A stretch of 7,341 nucleotides of DNA from Candidatus Krumholzibacteriota bacterium (lineage in GTDB: Bacteria > Krumholzibacteriota > Krumholzibacteriia > Krumholzibacteriales > Krumholzibacteriaceae). Below the pieces are notes generated by a model. The model was given only the letters and a program-made list of their open reading frames with translations. It searched no databases and was not told the DNA's origin. Of the stretch, positions 1 through 6,512 are shown piece after piece (positions within the stretch are counted from its first letter, which is position 1; the number at the start of each line of letters is the position of its first letter). Location of the stretch: NCBI GenBank assembly GCA_030630165.1, contig DAOVNN010000140.1, forward strand, positions 1-7,341, written 5' to 3'. The position numbers and the translations under genes are program-made.

Positions 1-228
1 CCTGACATTCTTTAAGGCTGGATATTGATTCGGCGATGCGGGCGCTGGAGCTCGTTTATCCGAGGCGTGACGCTCGCCTGCTTCACCGGCACGGCCGACC
101 GCAACGCGCCTCATGGATAGATATAGACAGCCCTGCGCACAAGGCGAATCCGGTTGACCCGCGTCGCCATAAAAAATAGAAGGAACCCCACACTCCGACA
201 TGGCCCACTCGTCCGGGCCACAAATAGA
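1..228. other. Left-edge region without a supported gene
   Basis: No convincing gene is visible. The + strand has one short open stretch (6-179, with an ATG at 36) that encodes an Arg/His-rich peptide without a ribosome site or recognisable motif, so I do not call it. No tRNA shape or known riboswitch core was recognised; in particular I saw no ydaO-type c-di-AMP riboswitch signature, which would have been a natural guess upstream of K+ transport genes. The right end holds a small inverted repeat (201-220) directly before a terminator, so at least the last part is probably the 3' untranslated end of a transcript entering from the left. Confidence 0.5.
201..220 (+). repeat. 6-bp inverted repeat (hairpin) just before the terminator
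   Basis: TGGCCC (201-206) is the exact reverse complement of GGGCCA (215-220), with an 8-base loop. It lies 8 bases before the terminator stem, so the RNA would end in two tandem hairpins. It could be the 3' part of a structured RNA or only a stabilising 3' UTR hairpin; the sequence does not decide. Confidence 0.5.
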
Positions 229-269
229 GGGGGAAGCGATTCATCGGTCCGCTTCCCCCGTTTTATTTT
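229..269 (+). terminator. Intrinsic terminator of an upstream transcript
   Basis: GGGGGAAGCG (229-238) pairs perfectly with CGCTTCCCCC (250-259), giving a 10-bp GC-rich stem with an 11-base loop. It is followed by GTTTTATTTT (260-269), a near-continuous T tract. The T tract is on the + strand side only, so it ends rightward transcription that comes from before or within 1-228, and it insulates the trk operon downstream. Confidence 0.85.
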
Positions 270-293
270 CGCATTCCCGACCTCAATCCGTCG

Positions 294-321
294 TTGACAG
301 CAAAACCGTATTTCATACGCT
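294..321 (+). promoter_or_regulatory. Possible distal promoter of the trk operon
   Basis: A consensus TTGACA (294-299) is followed after 16 bases by TACGCT (316-321), which keeps only the three most conserved -10 positions. It lies between the terminator and trkA and would give a leader of about 120 bases. It is weaker than the second candidate at 352-380, mainly because of the poor -10. Confidence 0.3.
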
Positions 322-351
322 TCCACTGCAATTACGCCCGCTCACGGACTG

Positions 352-380
352 TTGAAAAATGGATGGGGTTCTGCTACAGT
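352..380 (+). promoter_or_regulatory. Candidate sigma70-type promoter of trkA-trkH
   Basis: TTGAAA (352-357, five of six consensus bases) is followed after exactly 17 bases by TACAGT (375-380, four of six). TGC directly precedes the -10, which makes it an extended -10 (TGn). Transcription would start near 387, giving a leader of about 63 bases before the GTG of trkA at 450. It is the best-formed promoter before the operon, but it was judged by eye only. Confidence 0.5.
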
Positions 381-436
381 TCACGAGGATCTTTCAGCGT
401 CAACAGCGTTTTGACCTGGCGACCAGTTCAGCAGAT

Positions 437-441
437 AAGGA
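437..441 (+). promoter_or_regulatory. Ribosome binding site of trkA
   Basis: AAGGA lies 8 bases before the GTG at 450. This spacing selects that GTG over the upstream in-frame TTG at 294, whose extra 52 residues are unlike TrkA and would overlap the promoter region. Confidence 0.75.
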
Positions 442-449
442 AACAAGGT

Positions 450-1793
450 GTGAAGATCGCAATAATCGGCGCCGGAAACGCCGGAAAAAATCTGGCGGCC
501 AAGCTCTGTGAGATGGGACAGGATGTCGTTGTGATCGACAGGTTCATGGGGGCCCTCAACGAGTTGGCCGCAAGCCACGACGTCATGACGATCGAGGGCA
601 GCGGTGCGGACCCCGACGTTCTGGCAGAGATCAACATCGGGGATTTCGATCTTCTGGCGGCCGTAACGCCCTACGACGAGATAAACTTGCTCGCCTGCTG
701 CTGGGCGAAGACCGCCGGGACTCGACACACCATAGCCCGACTCTCTGACAACAAGTATATACGCTCCCCTCTCGTGGATACGGCCAGGCTGGGCATAGAC
801 CGGCCGCTGGTACACAAGGAAGAATGCGCCAGAGATATCTTCGATGTGCTGTTCAGACCAGGAATGCTCGAGGCGACATCCCTGCTGGACGGCAGGATAG
901 CCGCTATAGGATTGAAGCTGCCTGAGAATACCCCGCTCGCGAGCAGGCCCCTGAAGGAATTCAGGACCGAAAAATGGTTCAGCAGGACGCGTTTCATAGG
1001 ACTCGTCAAGCAGGGTAATTTTTCAATTCCCGGCGGCAATTCTATAGCCGACCCGGGGGACGATGTGTATGTCGCCCTCCCTGCGAGGGAGATCGATCCA
1101 TTCCTCGACTGGATCATGGCTGGGCGAAGAAAGGGATTCAAGAAAGTCGTTATTGTGGGGGGAGGGGAACTCGGGCTGGCGCTGGCCGGACTGCTGGAGG
1201 ACGCTCCCATGGAAACGGTCCTCATCGACAAGCACCGCGAACGGGCGGAGTATGCCGCGAGCACCCTTGTAAACTGTCTTGTGCTGAACGCGGATGCGGC
1301 TGAAGCCTCGACACTCAAGGAAACCGGAATAGACTCGGATACGGCATTCGTAGCAATAACAGGTGATGAGGAAATGAACATCGTATGCTGTATCCAGGGC
1401 AAACAGCTCGGTGCGGGTTTCACCATAGCCCGTATCGACAAGCTCGAGTATGTACCGATCATCAGCCGCCTCAATCTTGTCGACAGGGTGATCAGCCCTA
1501 ACATCTCACTGATCAAGGCCATCCTGAAGTACTTGCGGGGAGAGATCGTGGAACACGTCGGACTGTTCCACCGGATAACGGGCGAGATTCAGGAAGTGAT
1601 CATAAAGGCCGGCAGCAAGAGGGAAGGTACCGCGCTCAGCAAACTGAAGCTGCCCAGCGGTTCCATCATCGCCGCGGCACAACGGGGTGATCACGCTTTC
1701 GTACCGACTGGCGATTACATGCTGAGAGAAGGCGACCGGCTGGCTATCTACTGTCTGCCGAAAACCGCCGACAAGATCAAATCCGCCTTCTGA
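450..1793 (+). CDS. trkA: Trk potassium uptake system, NAD-binding regulatory subunit TrkA
   Basis: TrkA is the cytoplasmic, nucleotide-binding gating ring of the Trk K+ uptake system; it binds NAD(H) and, in studied members, ATP/ADP, and controls the TrkH channel. The 447-residue product is close to the usual ~458. It shows the duplicated RCK layout: RCK-N 1 with the Rossmann motif GAGNAG (7-12) and the acidic end of strand 2 (D30), RCK-C 1 around 135-215, RCK-N 2 with GGGELG (237-242) and D260, and RCK-C 2 around 365-447. Segments such as AVTPYDEINLLA and AITGDEEMNIV match the family's repeated core. The start is GTG at 450, chosen because the AAGGA ribosome site lies 8 bases upstream and the Rossmann strand KIAIIGAGNAG begins right after it, as in E. 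coli TrkA. trkH follows after 19 bases, clearly the same operon. The only doubt is over the exact start. Confidence 0.95.
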   Translation: MKIAIIGAGNAGKNLAAKLCEMGQDVVVIDRFMGALNELAASHDVMTIEGSGADPDVLAEINIGDFDLLAAVTPYDEINLLACCWAKTAGTRHTIARLSDNKYIRSPLVDTARLGIDRPLVHKEECARDIFDVLFRPGMLEATSLLDGRIAAIGLKLPENTPLASRPLKEFRTEKWFSRTRFIGLVKQGNFSIPGGNSIADPGDDVYVALPAREIDPFLDWIMAGRRKGFKKVVIVGGGELGLALAGLLEDAPMETVLIDKHRERAEYAASTLVNCLVLNADAAEASTLKETGIDSDTAFVAITGDEEMNIVCCIQGKQLGAGFTIARIDKLEYVPIISRLNLVDRVISPNISLIKAILKYLRGEIVEHVGLFHRITGEIQEVIIKAGSKREGTALSKLKLPSGSIIAAAQRGDHAFVPTGDYMLREGDRLAIYCLPKTADKIKSAF

Positions 1794-1800
1794 CAGGCAT

Positions 1801-1805
1801 AAGGA
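1801..1805 (+). promoter_or_regulatory. Ribosome binding site of trkH
   Basis: AAGGA ends 7 bases before the GTG at 1813 but only 1 base before the in-frame TTG at 1807. The spacing therefore favours GTG 1813 as the trkH start. Confidence 0.7.
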
Positions 1806-1812
1806 ATTGAAA

Positions 1813-3258
1813 GTGAACATCCGCGCTGTCACCCATGTGATATCTTTCCTTGTCGGCGTCACCGCCCTGGCGATGCTCGCCGGGGCTGCAATATCACTCT
1901 ATTACGGGGAATCTGTCGCCACGAAGGGCCTGCTGGCAGCCTCGGGTATCTCACTGCTATCGGCCGCAGTATCCTGGTTCTTCACCAGGGGAAACATCGA
2001 TCTTTCCCGCAGAGACGGGTTCGGCATAGCGACTTTCGGCTGGCTTTTCGTATCGATCATGGGTGCACTGCCATACATGTTCTCAGGCGTTATTGCAGAT
2101 CCCGTGCCGGCGGTCTTCGAGACGATGTCGGGGTTCACCACCACGGGAGCCTCGGTACTTACCAATCTGGAATCCGTGCCCCGCGGAATTCTCTTCTGGA
2201 GATCGATGACGCACCTTTTCGGCGGGATGGGGGTGCTCGTCCTGTGCGTTGCCATACTGTCGTTTCTCAAGGTCGGCGGGATGCAGATCTACAGGGCCGA
2301 GGTCCCCGGTCCCATGAAGGACCGCCTGACACCACGCATCTCCGCCACCGCCAAGCTTCTCTGGGGGGCGTATATTCTCTTCTGCATACTCGAAACGCTG
2401 ATGCTCCGGCTGGGGGGCATGTCCCTGTTCGACTCATGGTGCCACACGTGCGCTACAATGGCTACCGGGGGGTTTTCTACACGCACGGCCAGCGTCGGTG
2501 CATACGACAGCGCCTATTTCGATACAGTCATCATCGTCTTCATGTTCCTGGCGGGGACAAACTTCGCCCTCCACCTGAAATTACTTGCCGGCAGACCTTT
2601 TCAGTATTTCCGCGACGCGGAGTTCCGCTTCTACCTCTTCTTCTGGCTTGCGGCATGTCTGATACTGACCTTCAGCGTCTGGGGCGACACTTACGACTCA
2701 TTCACGAAATCTCTCCGGGTCGCTTTTTTTCAGGGCACTTCGATCCTTACGACCACCGGTTTCGTTACCGAAGACTTCAACCTCTGGCCCGAGACTTCCA
2801 GGGTACTGCTGCTTATCCTCATGTTCGTCGGCGGATGTGCGGGTTCGACTGGAGGAGGAGTCAAGAACATCAGAATCCTGATCGGGATCAAAGCGCTCTT
2901 CCGCGAGTTTCTCATCTATATGAGACCAGACGCGGTAAAGACCATCAGGATAGGCCGCAGCAATGTAAATAACCAGACCGTCTGGAATATCTGCGCGTTT
3001 CTCCTGATATTCGTGCTGCTGTTCGCAGTCGGCTCACTCGTGATGACCGCCTTTACGCCTGACCTGGTCACCGCCGCATCCAGTACGATCGCCTGCCTCG
3101 GCAACATAGGACCGGGACTGAACGCGGTGGGGGCGACACAGAATTACGCTGACATACCGTATGCGGGACAGGCAGTACTGATAATCCTCATGCTCCTCGG
3201 CAGACTCGAGCTGTACACCGTACTTGTGATCTTCCTGCCGGGCTTCTGGAAGAAATAG
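1813..3258 (+). CDS. trkH: Trk potassium uptake system membrane subunit TrkH
   Basis: TrkH is the inner-membrane K+-translocating subunit, gated by TrkA. The product is 481 residues from GTG 1813 (E. coli TrkH has 483) and is strongly hydrophobic. It shows the four pore-loop repeats of the Trk/Ktr/HKT superfamily with their filter glycines: TTTGAS (109-114), TGGFST (218-223), TTTGF (313-317) and LGNIGPG (429-435). GGCAGSTGGGVKNIR (340-354) corresponds to the known intramembrane gating loop after the third pore loop. The C-terminus GRLELYTVLVIFLPGFWKK is typical of TrkH rather than KtrB. An extra N-terminal hairpin (about 8-56) precedes the first pore repeat, also as in TrkH. The gene follows trkA by 19 bases and is probably co-transcribed with it; no clear terminator follows. 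An alternative start is TTG 1807 (+2 residues). Nothing looks damaged. Confidence 0.96.
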   Translation: MNIRAVTHVISFLVGVTALAMLAGAAISLYYGESVATKGLLAASGISLLSAAVSWFFTRGNIDLSRRDGFGIATFGWLFVSIMGALPYMFSGVIADPVPAVFETMSGFTTTGASVLTNLESVPRGILFWRSMTHLFGGMGVLVLCVAILSFLKVGGMQIYRAEVPGPMKDRLTPRISATAKLLWGAYILFCILETLMLRLGGMSLFDSWCHTCATMATGGFSTRTASVGAYDSAYFDTVIIVFMFLAGTNFALHLKLLAGRPFQYFRDAEFRFYLFFWLAACLILTFSVWGDTYDSFTKSLRVAFFQGTSILTTTGFVTEDFNLWPETSRVLLLILMFVGGCAGSTGGGVKNIRILIGIKALFREFLIYMRPDAVKTIRIGRSNVNNQTVWNICAFLLIFVLLFAVGSLVMTAFTPDLVTAASSTIACLGNIGPGLNAVGATQNYADIPYAGQAVLIILMLLGRLELYTVLVIFLPGFWKK

Positions 3259-3324
3259 GATCCGCCGGAATACTGGTCGGGTTCTATCTCAGAGACAGGG
3301 GCGACATCGAGCGAACGGCCACAA

Positions 3325-3354
3325 TTGACATATCACTGCATTATGTTGTAATAT
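3325..3354 (+). promoter_or_regulatory. Candidate promoter of the secreted-protein gene
   Basis: A consensus TTGACA (3325-3330) is followed after 18 bases by TAATAT (3349-3354, four of six consensus bases) in a distinctly AT-rich patch. Transcription would start near 3361, leaving a leader of about 45 bases. The gene therefore probably has its own promoter, separate from the trk operon that ends 66 bases earlier. Confidence 0.55.
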
Positions 3355-3392
3355 ATAGTGTTGCCTCCAGAACCCTGATGCACTCCCATGTG

Positions 3393-3398
3393 AGGAGG
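3393..3398 (+). promoter_or_regulatory. Strong ribosome binding site fixing the GTG start at 3406
   Basis: AGGAGG, a full Shine-Dalgarno core, lies 7 bases before GTG 3406. It supports that start, which places a textbook signal peptide at the N-terminus. Confidence 0.85.
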
Positions 3399-3405
3399 CT
3401 CCGTC

Positions 3406-5085
3406 GTGAGCCGCATACGACATGCCGCGATTCTCTTCCTGGTCCTGGCTATTGTAACGATCTTATCTTTCCGTGCTGGCGCGTCCCTGCCCGGCAGGAA
3501 TGCCGAGCCCCTGGCAATCGACGGAGCGTCGCTTCCTACTCTTCTCGGCCAACAGCCGGGTCTGATAACAGGCTTCAGATACGATGGTGGCTGGATCCAG
3601 ATACCGATACAGGTCGACGAGAAGGTCACGGTCGATTTCGGTGATATATACAACAGTGATCCTTCCGGTTTCACGGTCCTGACGTACGCCGATACCTCGA
3701 CATTCACCGGCCCGGACACAGATCCGTTGTTCGATTCAGATGATGAGCTCGTCTTCCTCTCGAGTGGATCGGGTCAACGGTATACCGGAACAGAGACCCC
3801 CGCCGGTGTCGATCCCCACACGGGCGTGGAGGTGCTTCTGGTCGACTTGCTGTCCCTGGATTCAGCGTATGTATACCTCTTCGTCACAGATGAAGGGCTC
3901 GATCCCGCCGCTGGAGGACCGGATATAGACTACGACTTTGTTCTTCTTTCCGGCGACTACAAGACGTCATACAACACGATGTCGGGACCCAATCCGGAAA
4001 ATTCGACCGTAGTGACGCCGTACTACTCGGTCCACTTCCAGGATCGCTGGATCAGGGATGAGACGGCAGTGTTCCATGACGGTGCGTCGGGAGTCGATAT
4101 CCTCGACCGTCACAAGAACCTTTTCGGCCCCGGTAATTGCACCCGCAGCGAGGACACTTTCAGTGCCGGAGAAGGAGCTTTTATCGTCAACAGGCGCGGT
4201 CCGGTAAGGTCCATCCGCGGATACGTGGGCGCTAACAGCGGGTCGACGACCCACCGCATCCACTTCTTCTACGAGCGCAGGGAAAATATCCTCACCATAC
4301 TCCGCGTCCACGCCATATCCGGCATAATGGATTATTTCGACTACTCCCCCGCATCAACGGGGATGACATACTACAACGACCTCAACAACGGTGGCGTAAC
4401 GATAGACGCCGTCCCCGACATTGTCGATCAGGGTCCGATCACGTGGGAGATGGTCACCGGCACACAGGGCACTCTGGCCTATGCCATGGCAATCGACACC
4501 GATATCCCCGACCTCTCCTGGACGAGCTACTATTCGGATGATTCGACGCCGGAGGTCACGCAGTGCACGGGAGACATCTATGAATACGGTGCGAGCGGCA
4601 TCTGGATAGACGAGGAGATTCCGAACACTGATCCCGGCGCGGGCGGAGGCAGTGCTTACAGGTTTAATACGATCCGGTCGATCGCATTTGGTGGACCCGC
4701 ACTCGCCGCCTCTTTTGCGGCCGAACATTACGAAGACGTGATCACCCCCCTGGCTTTTTCGGCCATCCCTTTCACTCACCTGACCGATTCCGGAGAAAAT
4801 CCCGTTACGGCAGGCCTGAACAGATTCATCTCGATTCAGGCGGCTCCGAATCCGACAGACGGCAGGATCACGATAAAACTCGCCCTGACAAGACAGGACC
4901 GTATCGATATAAGCATGTACGATGTTTCCGGCAGGAAGATCCTGCATGTCTCTACCCGTGAATACCAGTCGGGCCTGCACGAACTGCACAGCGATTTCTC
5001 GCATATTCCGTCGGGCGTTTATTTCATCAGGGCATCCGGACCGGCCGGTTCGGCGGCGAGCACAAGAATCGTCCTGATCAAATAG
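3406..5085 (+). CDS. Secreted protein of unknown function with T9SS-type C-terminal sorting domain
   Basis: I do not recognise the central region. The 559-residue product begins with a signal peptide (basic SRIRH, hydrophobic core about 7-22, likely cleavage near AGA-S, 26/27), so it is exported. Residues about 479-559 resemble the type A C-terminal sorting domain of T9SS cargo: PNPTDGRITIKL (481-492), YDVSGRKI (505-512), the SGVYFIRA block (536-543) and a terminal RIVLIK. In known members this Ig-like tail directs outer-membrane passage and is usually cleaved. The body between is Asp/Thr/Tyr/Gly-rich, looks beta-rich, and has an acidic run DTDPLFDSDDE (104-114) that could bind calcium. It has only two cysteines (C245, C387), possibly a disulfide. 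No catalytic motif is evident. Start GTG 3406 is fixed by AGGAGG 7 bases upstream. It is a single-gene unit convergent with the minus-strand operon, 15 bases away. The tail could instead be a FlgD-like Ig domain with another role. Confidence 0.9.
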   Translation: MSRIRHAAILFLVLAIVTILSFRAGASLPGRNAEPLAIDGASLPTLLGQQPGLITGFRYDGGWIQIPIQVDEKVTVDFGDIYNSDPSGFTVLTYADTSTFTGPDTDPLFDSDDELVFLSSGSGQRYTGTETPAGVDPHTGVEVLLVDLLSLDSAYVYLFVTDEGLDPAAGGPDIDYDFVLLSGDYKTSYNTMSGPNPENSTVVTPYYSVHFQDRWIRDETAVFHDGASGVDILDRHKNLFGPGNCTRSEDTFSAGEGAFIVNRRGPVRSIRGYVGANSGSTTHRIHFFYERRENILTILRVHAISGIMDYFDYSPASTGMTYYNDLNNGGVTIDAVPDIVDQGPITWEMVTGTQGTLAYAMAIDTDIPDLSWTSYYSDDSTPEVTQCTGDIYEYGASGIWIDEEIPNTDPGAGGGSAYRFNTIRSIAFGGPALAASFAAEHYEDVITPLAFSAIPFTHLTDSGENPVTAGLNRFISIQAAPNPTDGRITIKLALTRQDRIDISMYDVSGRKILHVSTREYQSGLHELHSDFSHIPSGVYFIRASGPAGSAASTRIVLIK

Positions 5086-5100
5086 AAGGGATCATGCCCC

Positions 5101-6264
5101 TCAAAATCCCGCGTAGTGTCTTTCGAGAAGCAGGACAAGTATCGTCGTGCAGATAACCGCCAGAGCCAGGAACGCCGCCGCAATCGTTTTTAACGCGGCG
5201 CTGCGGCTTGAAACAAGCCATTGCAATCCTGCAGCCGTCAGGGCGCACACCGGGATCGAGGCAAAATAAATGTACCTCAGCTGCAGCCAGTCCTCAGGAA
5301 GTGCGATCAGTGTAAAAGGCAGGATCGCTACGGGAAACCAGGCGCTGAGGGTCCTCACATCCTTTCCCGGCCTGACAGCGAGATATCCCATAACAGCCAG
5401 AAGCAGCGCGCCGATCATCCAGTGAAGCTGCGGGGCCATATCAAGCAGTCGCCGTAATGCGGGAGAAACATTCACAATACTTGTATTCTGCAGAGGGAAG
5501 ACGGTAAACCCCGCATAACGTATCAGGTAGCCGGGAACCTGGTAGAATAACGATACCTGTAATCCATATTCAGGATTAGTTAATAAAAGGAATCGATAGA
5601 TTATCAGCAGCAGAGGAACCGGTATAAGTAAAAGCACCGCCCTGACTCGACGATGGACCCGCCGGGAATCCGTATTGAAAAGGACTGCCAGCATCGCCAC
5701 GAACGGTGAAACGATCGCCCCCTCGTGAAAGAGGACCGCGGCAGTCATGAGAAATATCGCCAGGAACAGTTTGTATCCACTTTTACGATCCTCGCATGAT
5801 CGAATAGAAAGCAGTATCCCTCCCAGTGACAGGACTATGGAAACGAGCTGGCCGCAGCAGCATGCCCACATCACCGTCTTCCCGTAATGCCCCAGACCGA
5901 GAAGAAACAGTCCGGCTGCCAGGGCGGCAGAACCGCGGAATGAGCGCATCCTTTTAAGAATGAGCAGCACGAGAAATGATGAAGCGAGGTGGGTCAGGAA
6001 ATTGAATACGATATACGCGCCACCGTTGCGGCCGAAGATCATGTGAATGAACCGGAACAGTGCGATCGTTCCCGGACGGTAAAACGCGAAAGACGTACAT
6101 GGCTTGAGGGAATCGAGAAAGGTCGTTGTTTCGACATGTTTCAGAAATACAAAGTCGTCCTGCCTGAAACCGTTGTCGAACGCCCTGGAATAGACCAGGA
6201 ATGATAAAACAACGAAGGCCAGATATATCCAATGATCACGGCCTTTTCCGTCGCTATCAGTCAC
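5101..6264 (-). CDS. Polytopic GT-C-type membrane glycosyltransferase-like protein
   Basis: The 387-residue product is very hydrophobic, with about 10-12 membrane spans (first about 12-28, last about 358-380). It resembles the membrane part of TMTC/PMT-like GT-C enzymes, which transfer sugars from polyprenyl-phosphate donors outside the membrane. After span 1 comes an acidic QDDF (35-38), the usual place of the GT-C catalytic aspartate. Then follow FYRPGTIALFRFIHMIFG (61-78) and FNFLTHLASSFLV, which match the family's YRP...N/HL..H pattern; HEGAIVSPFVAML (180-192), like the KE-P motif; and RYIYFASIP (330-338), like ERYLY. The TPR region found in many relatives is absent. The GTG start at 6264 has GGGGAGG 4 bases upstream (6275-6269) and overlaps the stop of the preceding small gene by 4 bases, so translation is probably coupled. 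Substrate unknown; no other glycan genes are nearby. Family call fairly good, activity inferred. Confidence 0.85.
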   Translation of the reverse strand: MTDSDGKGRDHWIYLAFVVLSFLVYSRAFDNGFRQDDFVFLKHVETTTFLDSLKPCTSFAFYRPGTIALFRFIHMIFGRNGGAYIVFNFLTHLASSFLVLLILKRMRSFRGSAALAAGLFLLGLGHYGKTVMWACCCGQLVSIVLSLGGILLSIRSCEDRKSGYKLFLAIFLMTAAVLFHEGAIVSPFVAMLAVLFNTDSRRVHRRVRAVLLLIPVPLLLIIYRFLLLTNPEYGLQVSLFYQVPGYLIRYAGFTVFPLQNTSIVNVSPALRRLLDMAPQLHWMIGALLLAVMGYLAVRPGKDVRTLSAWFPVAILPFTLIALPEDWLQLRYIYFASIPVCALTAAGLQWLVSSRSAALKTIAAAFLALAVICTTILVLLLERHYAGF

Positions 6265-6407
6265 TCTGCCTCCCCGAGTCGATCACTATACCTGTCACTG
6301 CGATCTGATGAGGGGGGATCCTGCTCAGCGGCAGGTCTGATGAATAGCGCGAACAGAATGATCGAAAAAATGAAAGCGGAGAAAACAAGCCTCGAGATAC
6401 CCCTCAT
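6261..6407 (-). CDS. Small single-span membrane protein (48 residues), coupled to the GT-C gene
   Basis: This short gene encodes 48 residues: basic start MRGISR, a hydrophobic segment about residues 7-23 (LVFSAFIFSIILFALFI), then a polar, charged tail rich in Asp, Ser, Arg and Glu (24-48). The pattern fits a signal-anchored inner-membrane protein with the tail probably outside, or less likely a cleaved signal peptide. The ATG at 6407 has GAGGA (6418-6414) 6 bases upstream, and a promoter with a perfect -10 lies about 60 bases upstream. Its TGA overlaps the GTG of the glycosyltransferase-like gene (GTGA, 4 bases), the classical layout of coupled genes whose products act together. I recognise no family. 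It could be a small accessory subunit of the GT-C protein, or a leader ORF that mainly controls its translation. Confidence 0.7.
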   Translation of the reverse strand: MRGISRLVFSAFIFSIILFALFIRPAAEQDPPSSDRSDRYSDRLGEAE

Positions 6408-6422
6408 ATCCTGTCCTCGAAA

Positions 6423-6446
6423 GCCCGGCACCCCTGTGGTCGGGGC
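6423..6446 (-). other. Possible hairpin in the leader of the small-ORF/GT-C mRNA
   Basis: In the predicted ~49-base leader, CCCC (6445-6442) can pair with GGGG (6434-6431) across a 7-base loop. Alternatively GCCC (6446-6443) can pair with GGGC (6426-6423) around an inner CAC/GTG stem. Both end a few bases before the GAGGA ribosome site at 6418. The stems are short, so this is only a possible structure. Confidence 0.25.
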
Positions 6447-6462
6447 GAAATCACAACAGTTA

Positions 6463-6491
6463 ATTATAACTCAAATGATAAGATATGTACA
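6463..6491 (-). promoter_or_regulatory. Sigma70-type promoter of the small-ORF/GT-C operon
   Basis: On the minus strand TGTACA (6491-6486, four of six -35 consensus bases) is followed after exactly 17 bases by a perfect TATAAT (6468-6463). Transcription would start near 6456, giving a leader of about 49 bases before the ATG at 6407. It sits in an AT-rich patch within an otherwise GC-rich window. This makes the small ORF and the GT-C gene a two-gene operon independent of the dipeptidase gene behind it. Confidence 0.65.
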
Positions 6492-6512
6492 GTGGGAACG
6501 ATTATTTCTCCG

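Noticed and set aside
63..79. Small inverted repeat AGGCG/CGCCT
   Set aside because: Five base pairs with a 7-base loop are expected by chance in GC-rich DNA, with no T tract or other context.
36..179. Short + strand open frame (ATG 36, 47 codons) at the left edge
   Set aside because: It has no ribosome site, an Arg/His-rich composition typical of random GC-rich sequence and no recognisable motif; a stop at 3-5 closes the frame upstream, so it is not the end of a gene from the left.
111..326. Minus-strand open frame of 71 codons
   Set aside because: It runs through the terminator hairpin and the trk promoter region and shows no protein-like features.
411..439. Promoter-like TTGACC-17-GATAAG before trkA
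   Set aside because: It would start transcription about three bases before the GTG and so exclude the good ribosome site; more likely chance.
294..449. N-terminal extension of TrkA from TTG 294
   Set aside because: The 52 extra residues are unlike TrkA, the TTG is part of a TTGACA promoter-like box, and a ribosome site is placed correctly for GTG 450.
671..1522. Long minus-strand open frame (283 codons) inside trkA
   Set aside because: It is antisense to a clear trkA, Ser/Pro/Arg-rich as expected from the opposite strand of a GC-rich gene, and has no family resemblance.
2244..2972. Long + strand open frame (242 codons) inside trkH
   Set aside because: It lies in another frame of a clear trkH; its His/Arg-rich product is a frame shadow.
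3259..3320. Search for a terminator after trkH
   Set aside because: The only fold is a tiny TCCGCCGGA palindrome without a T tract; not enough to call a terminator.
4354..5004. Minus-strand open frame (216 codons) opposite the secreted-protein gene
   Set aside because: It is antisense to a gene with signal peptide, ribosome site and sorting domain, and has no ribosome site or family motif of its own.
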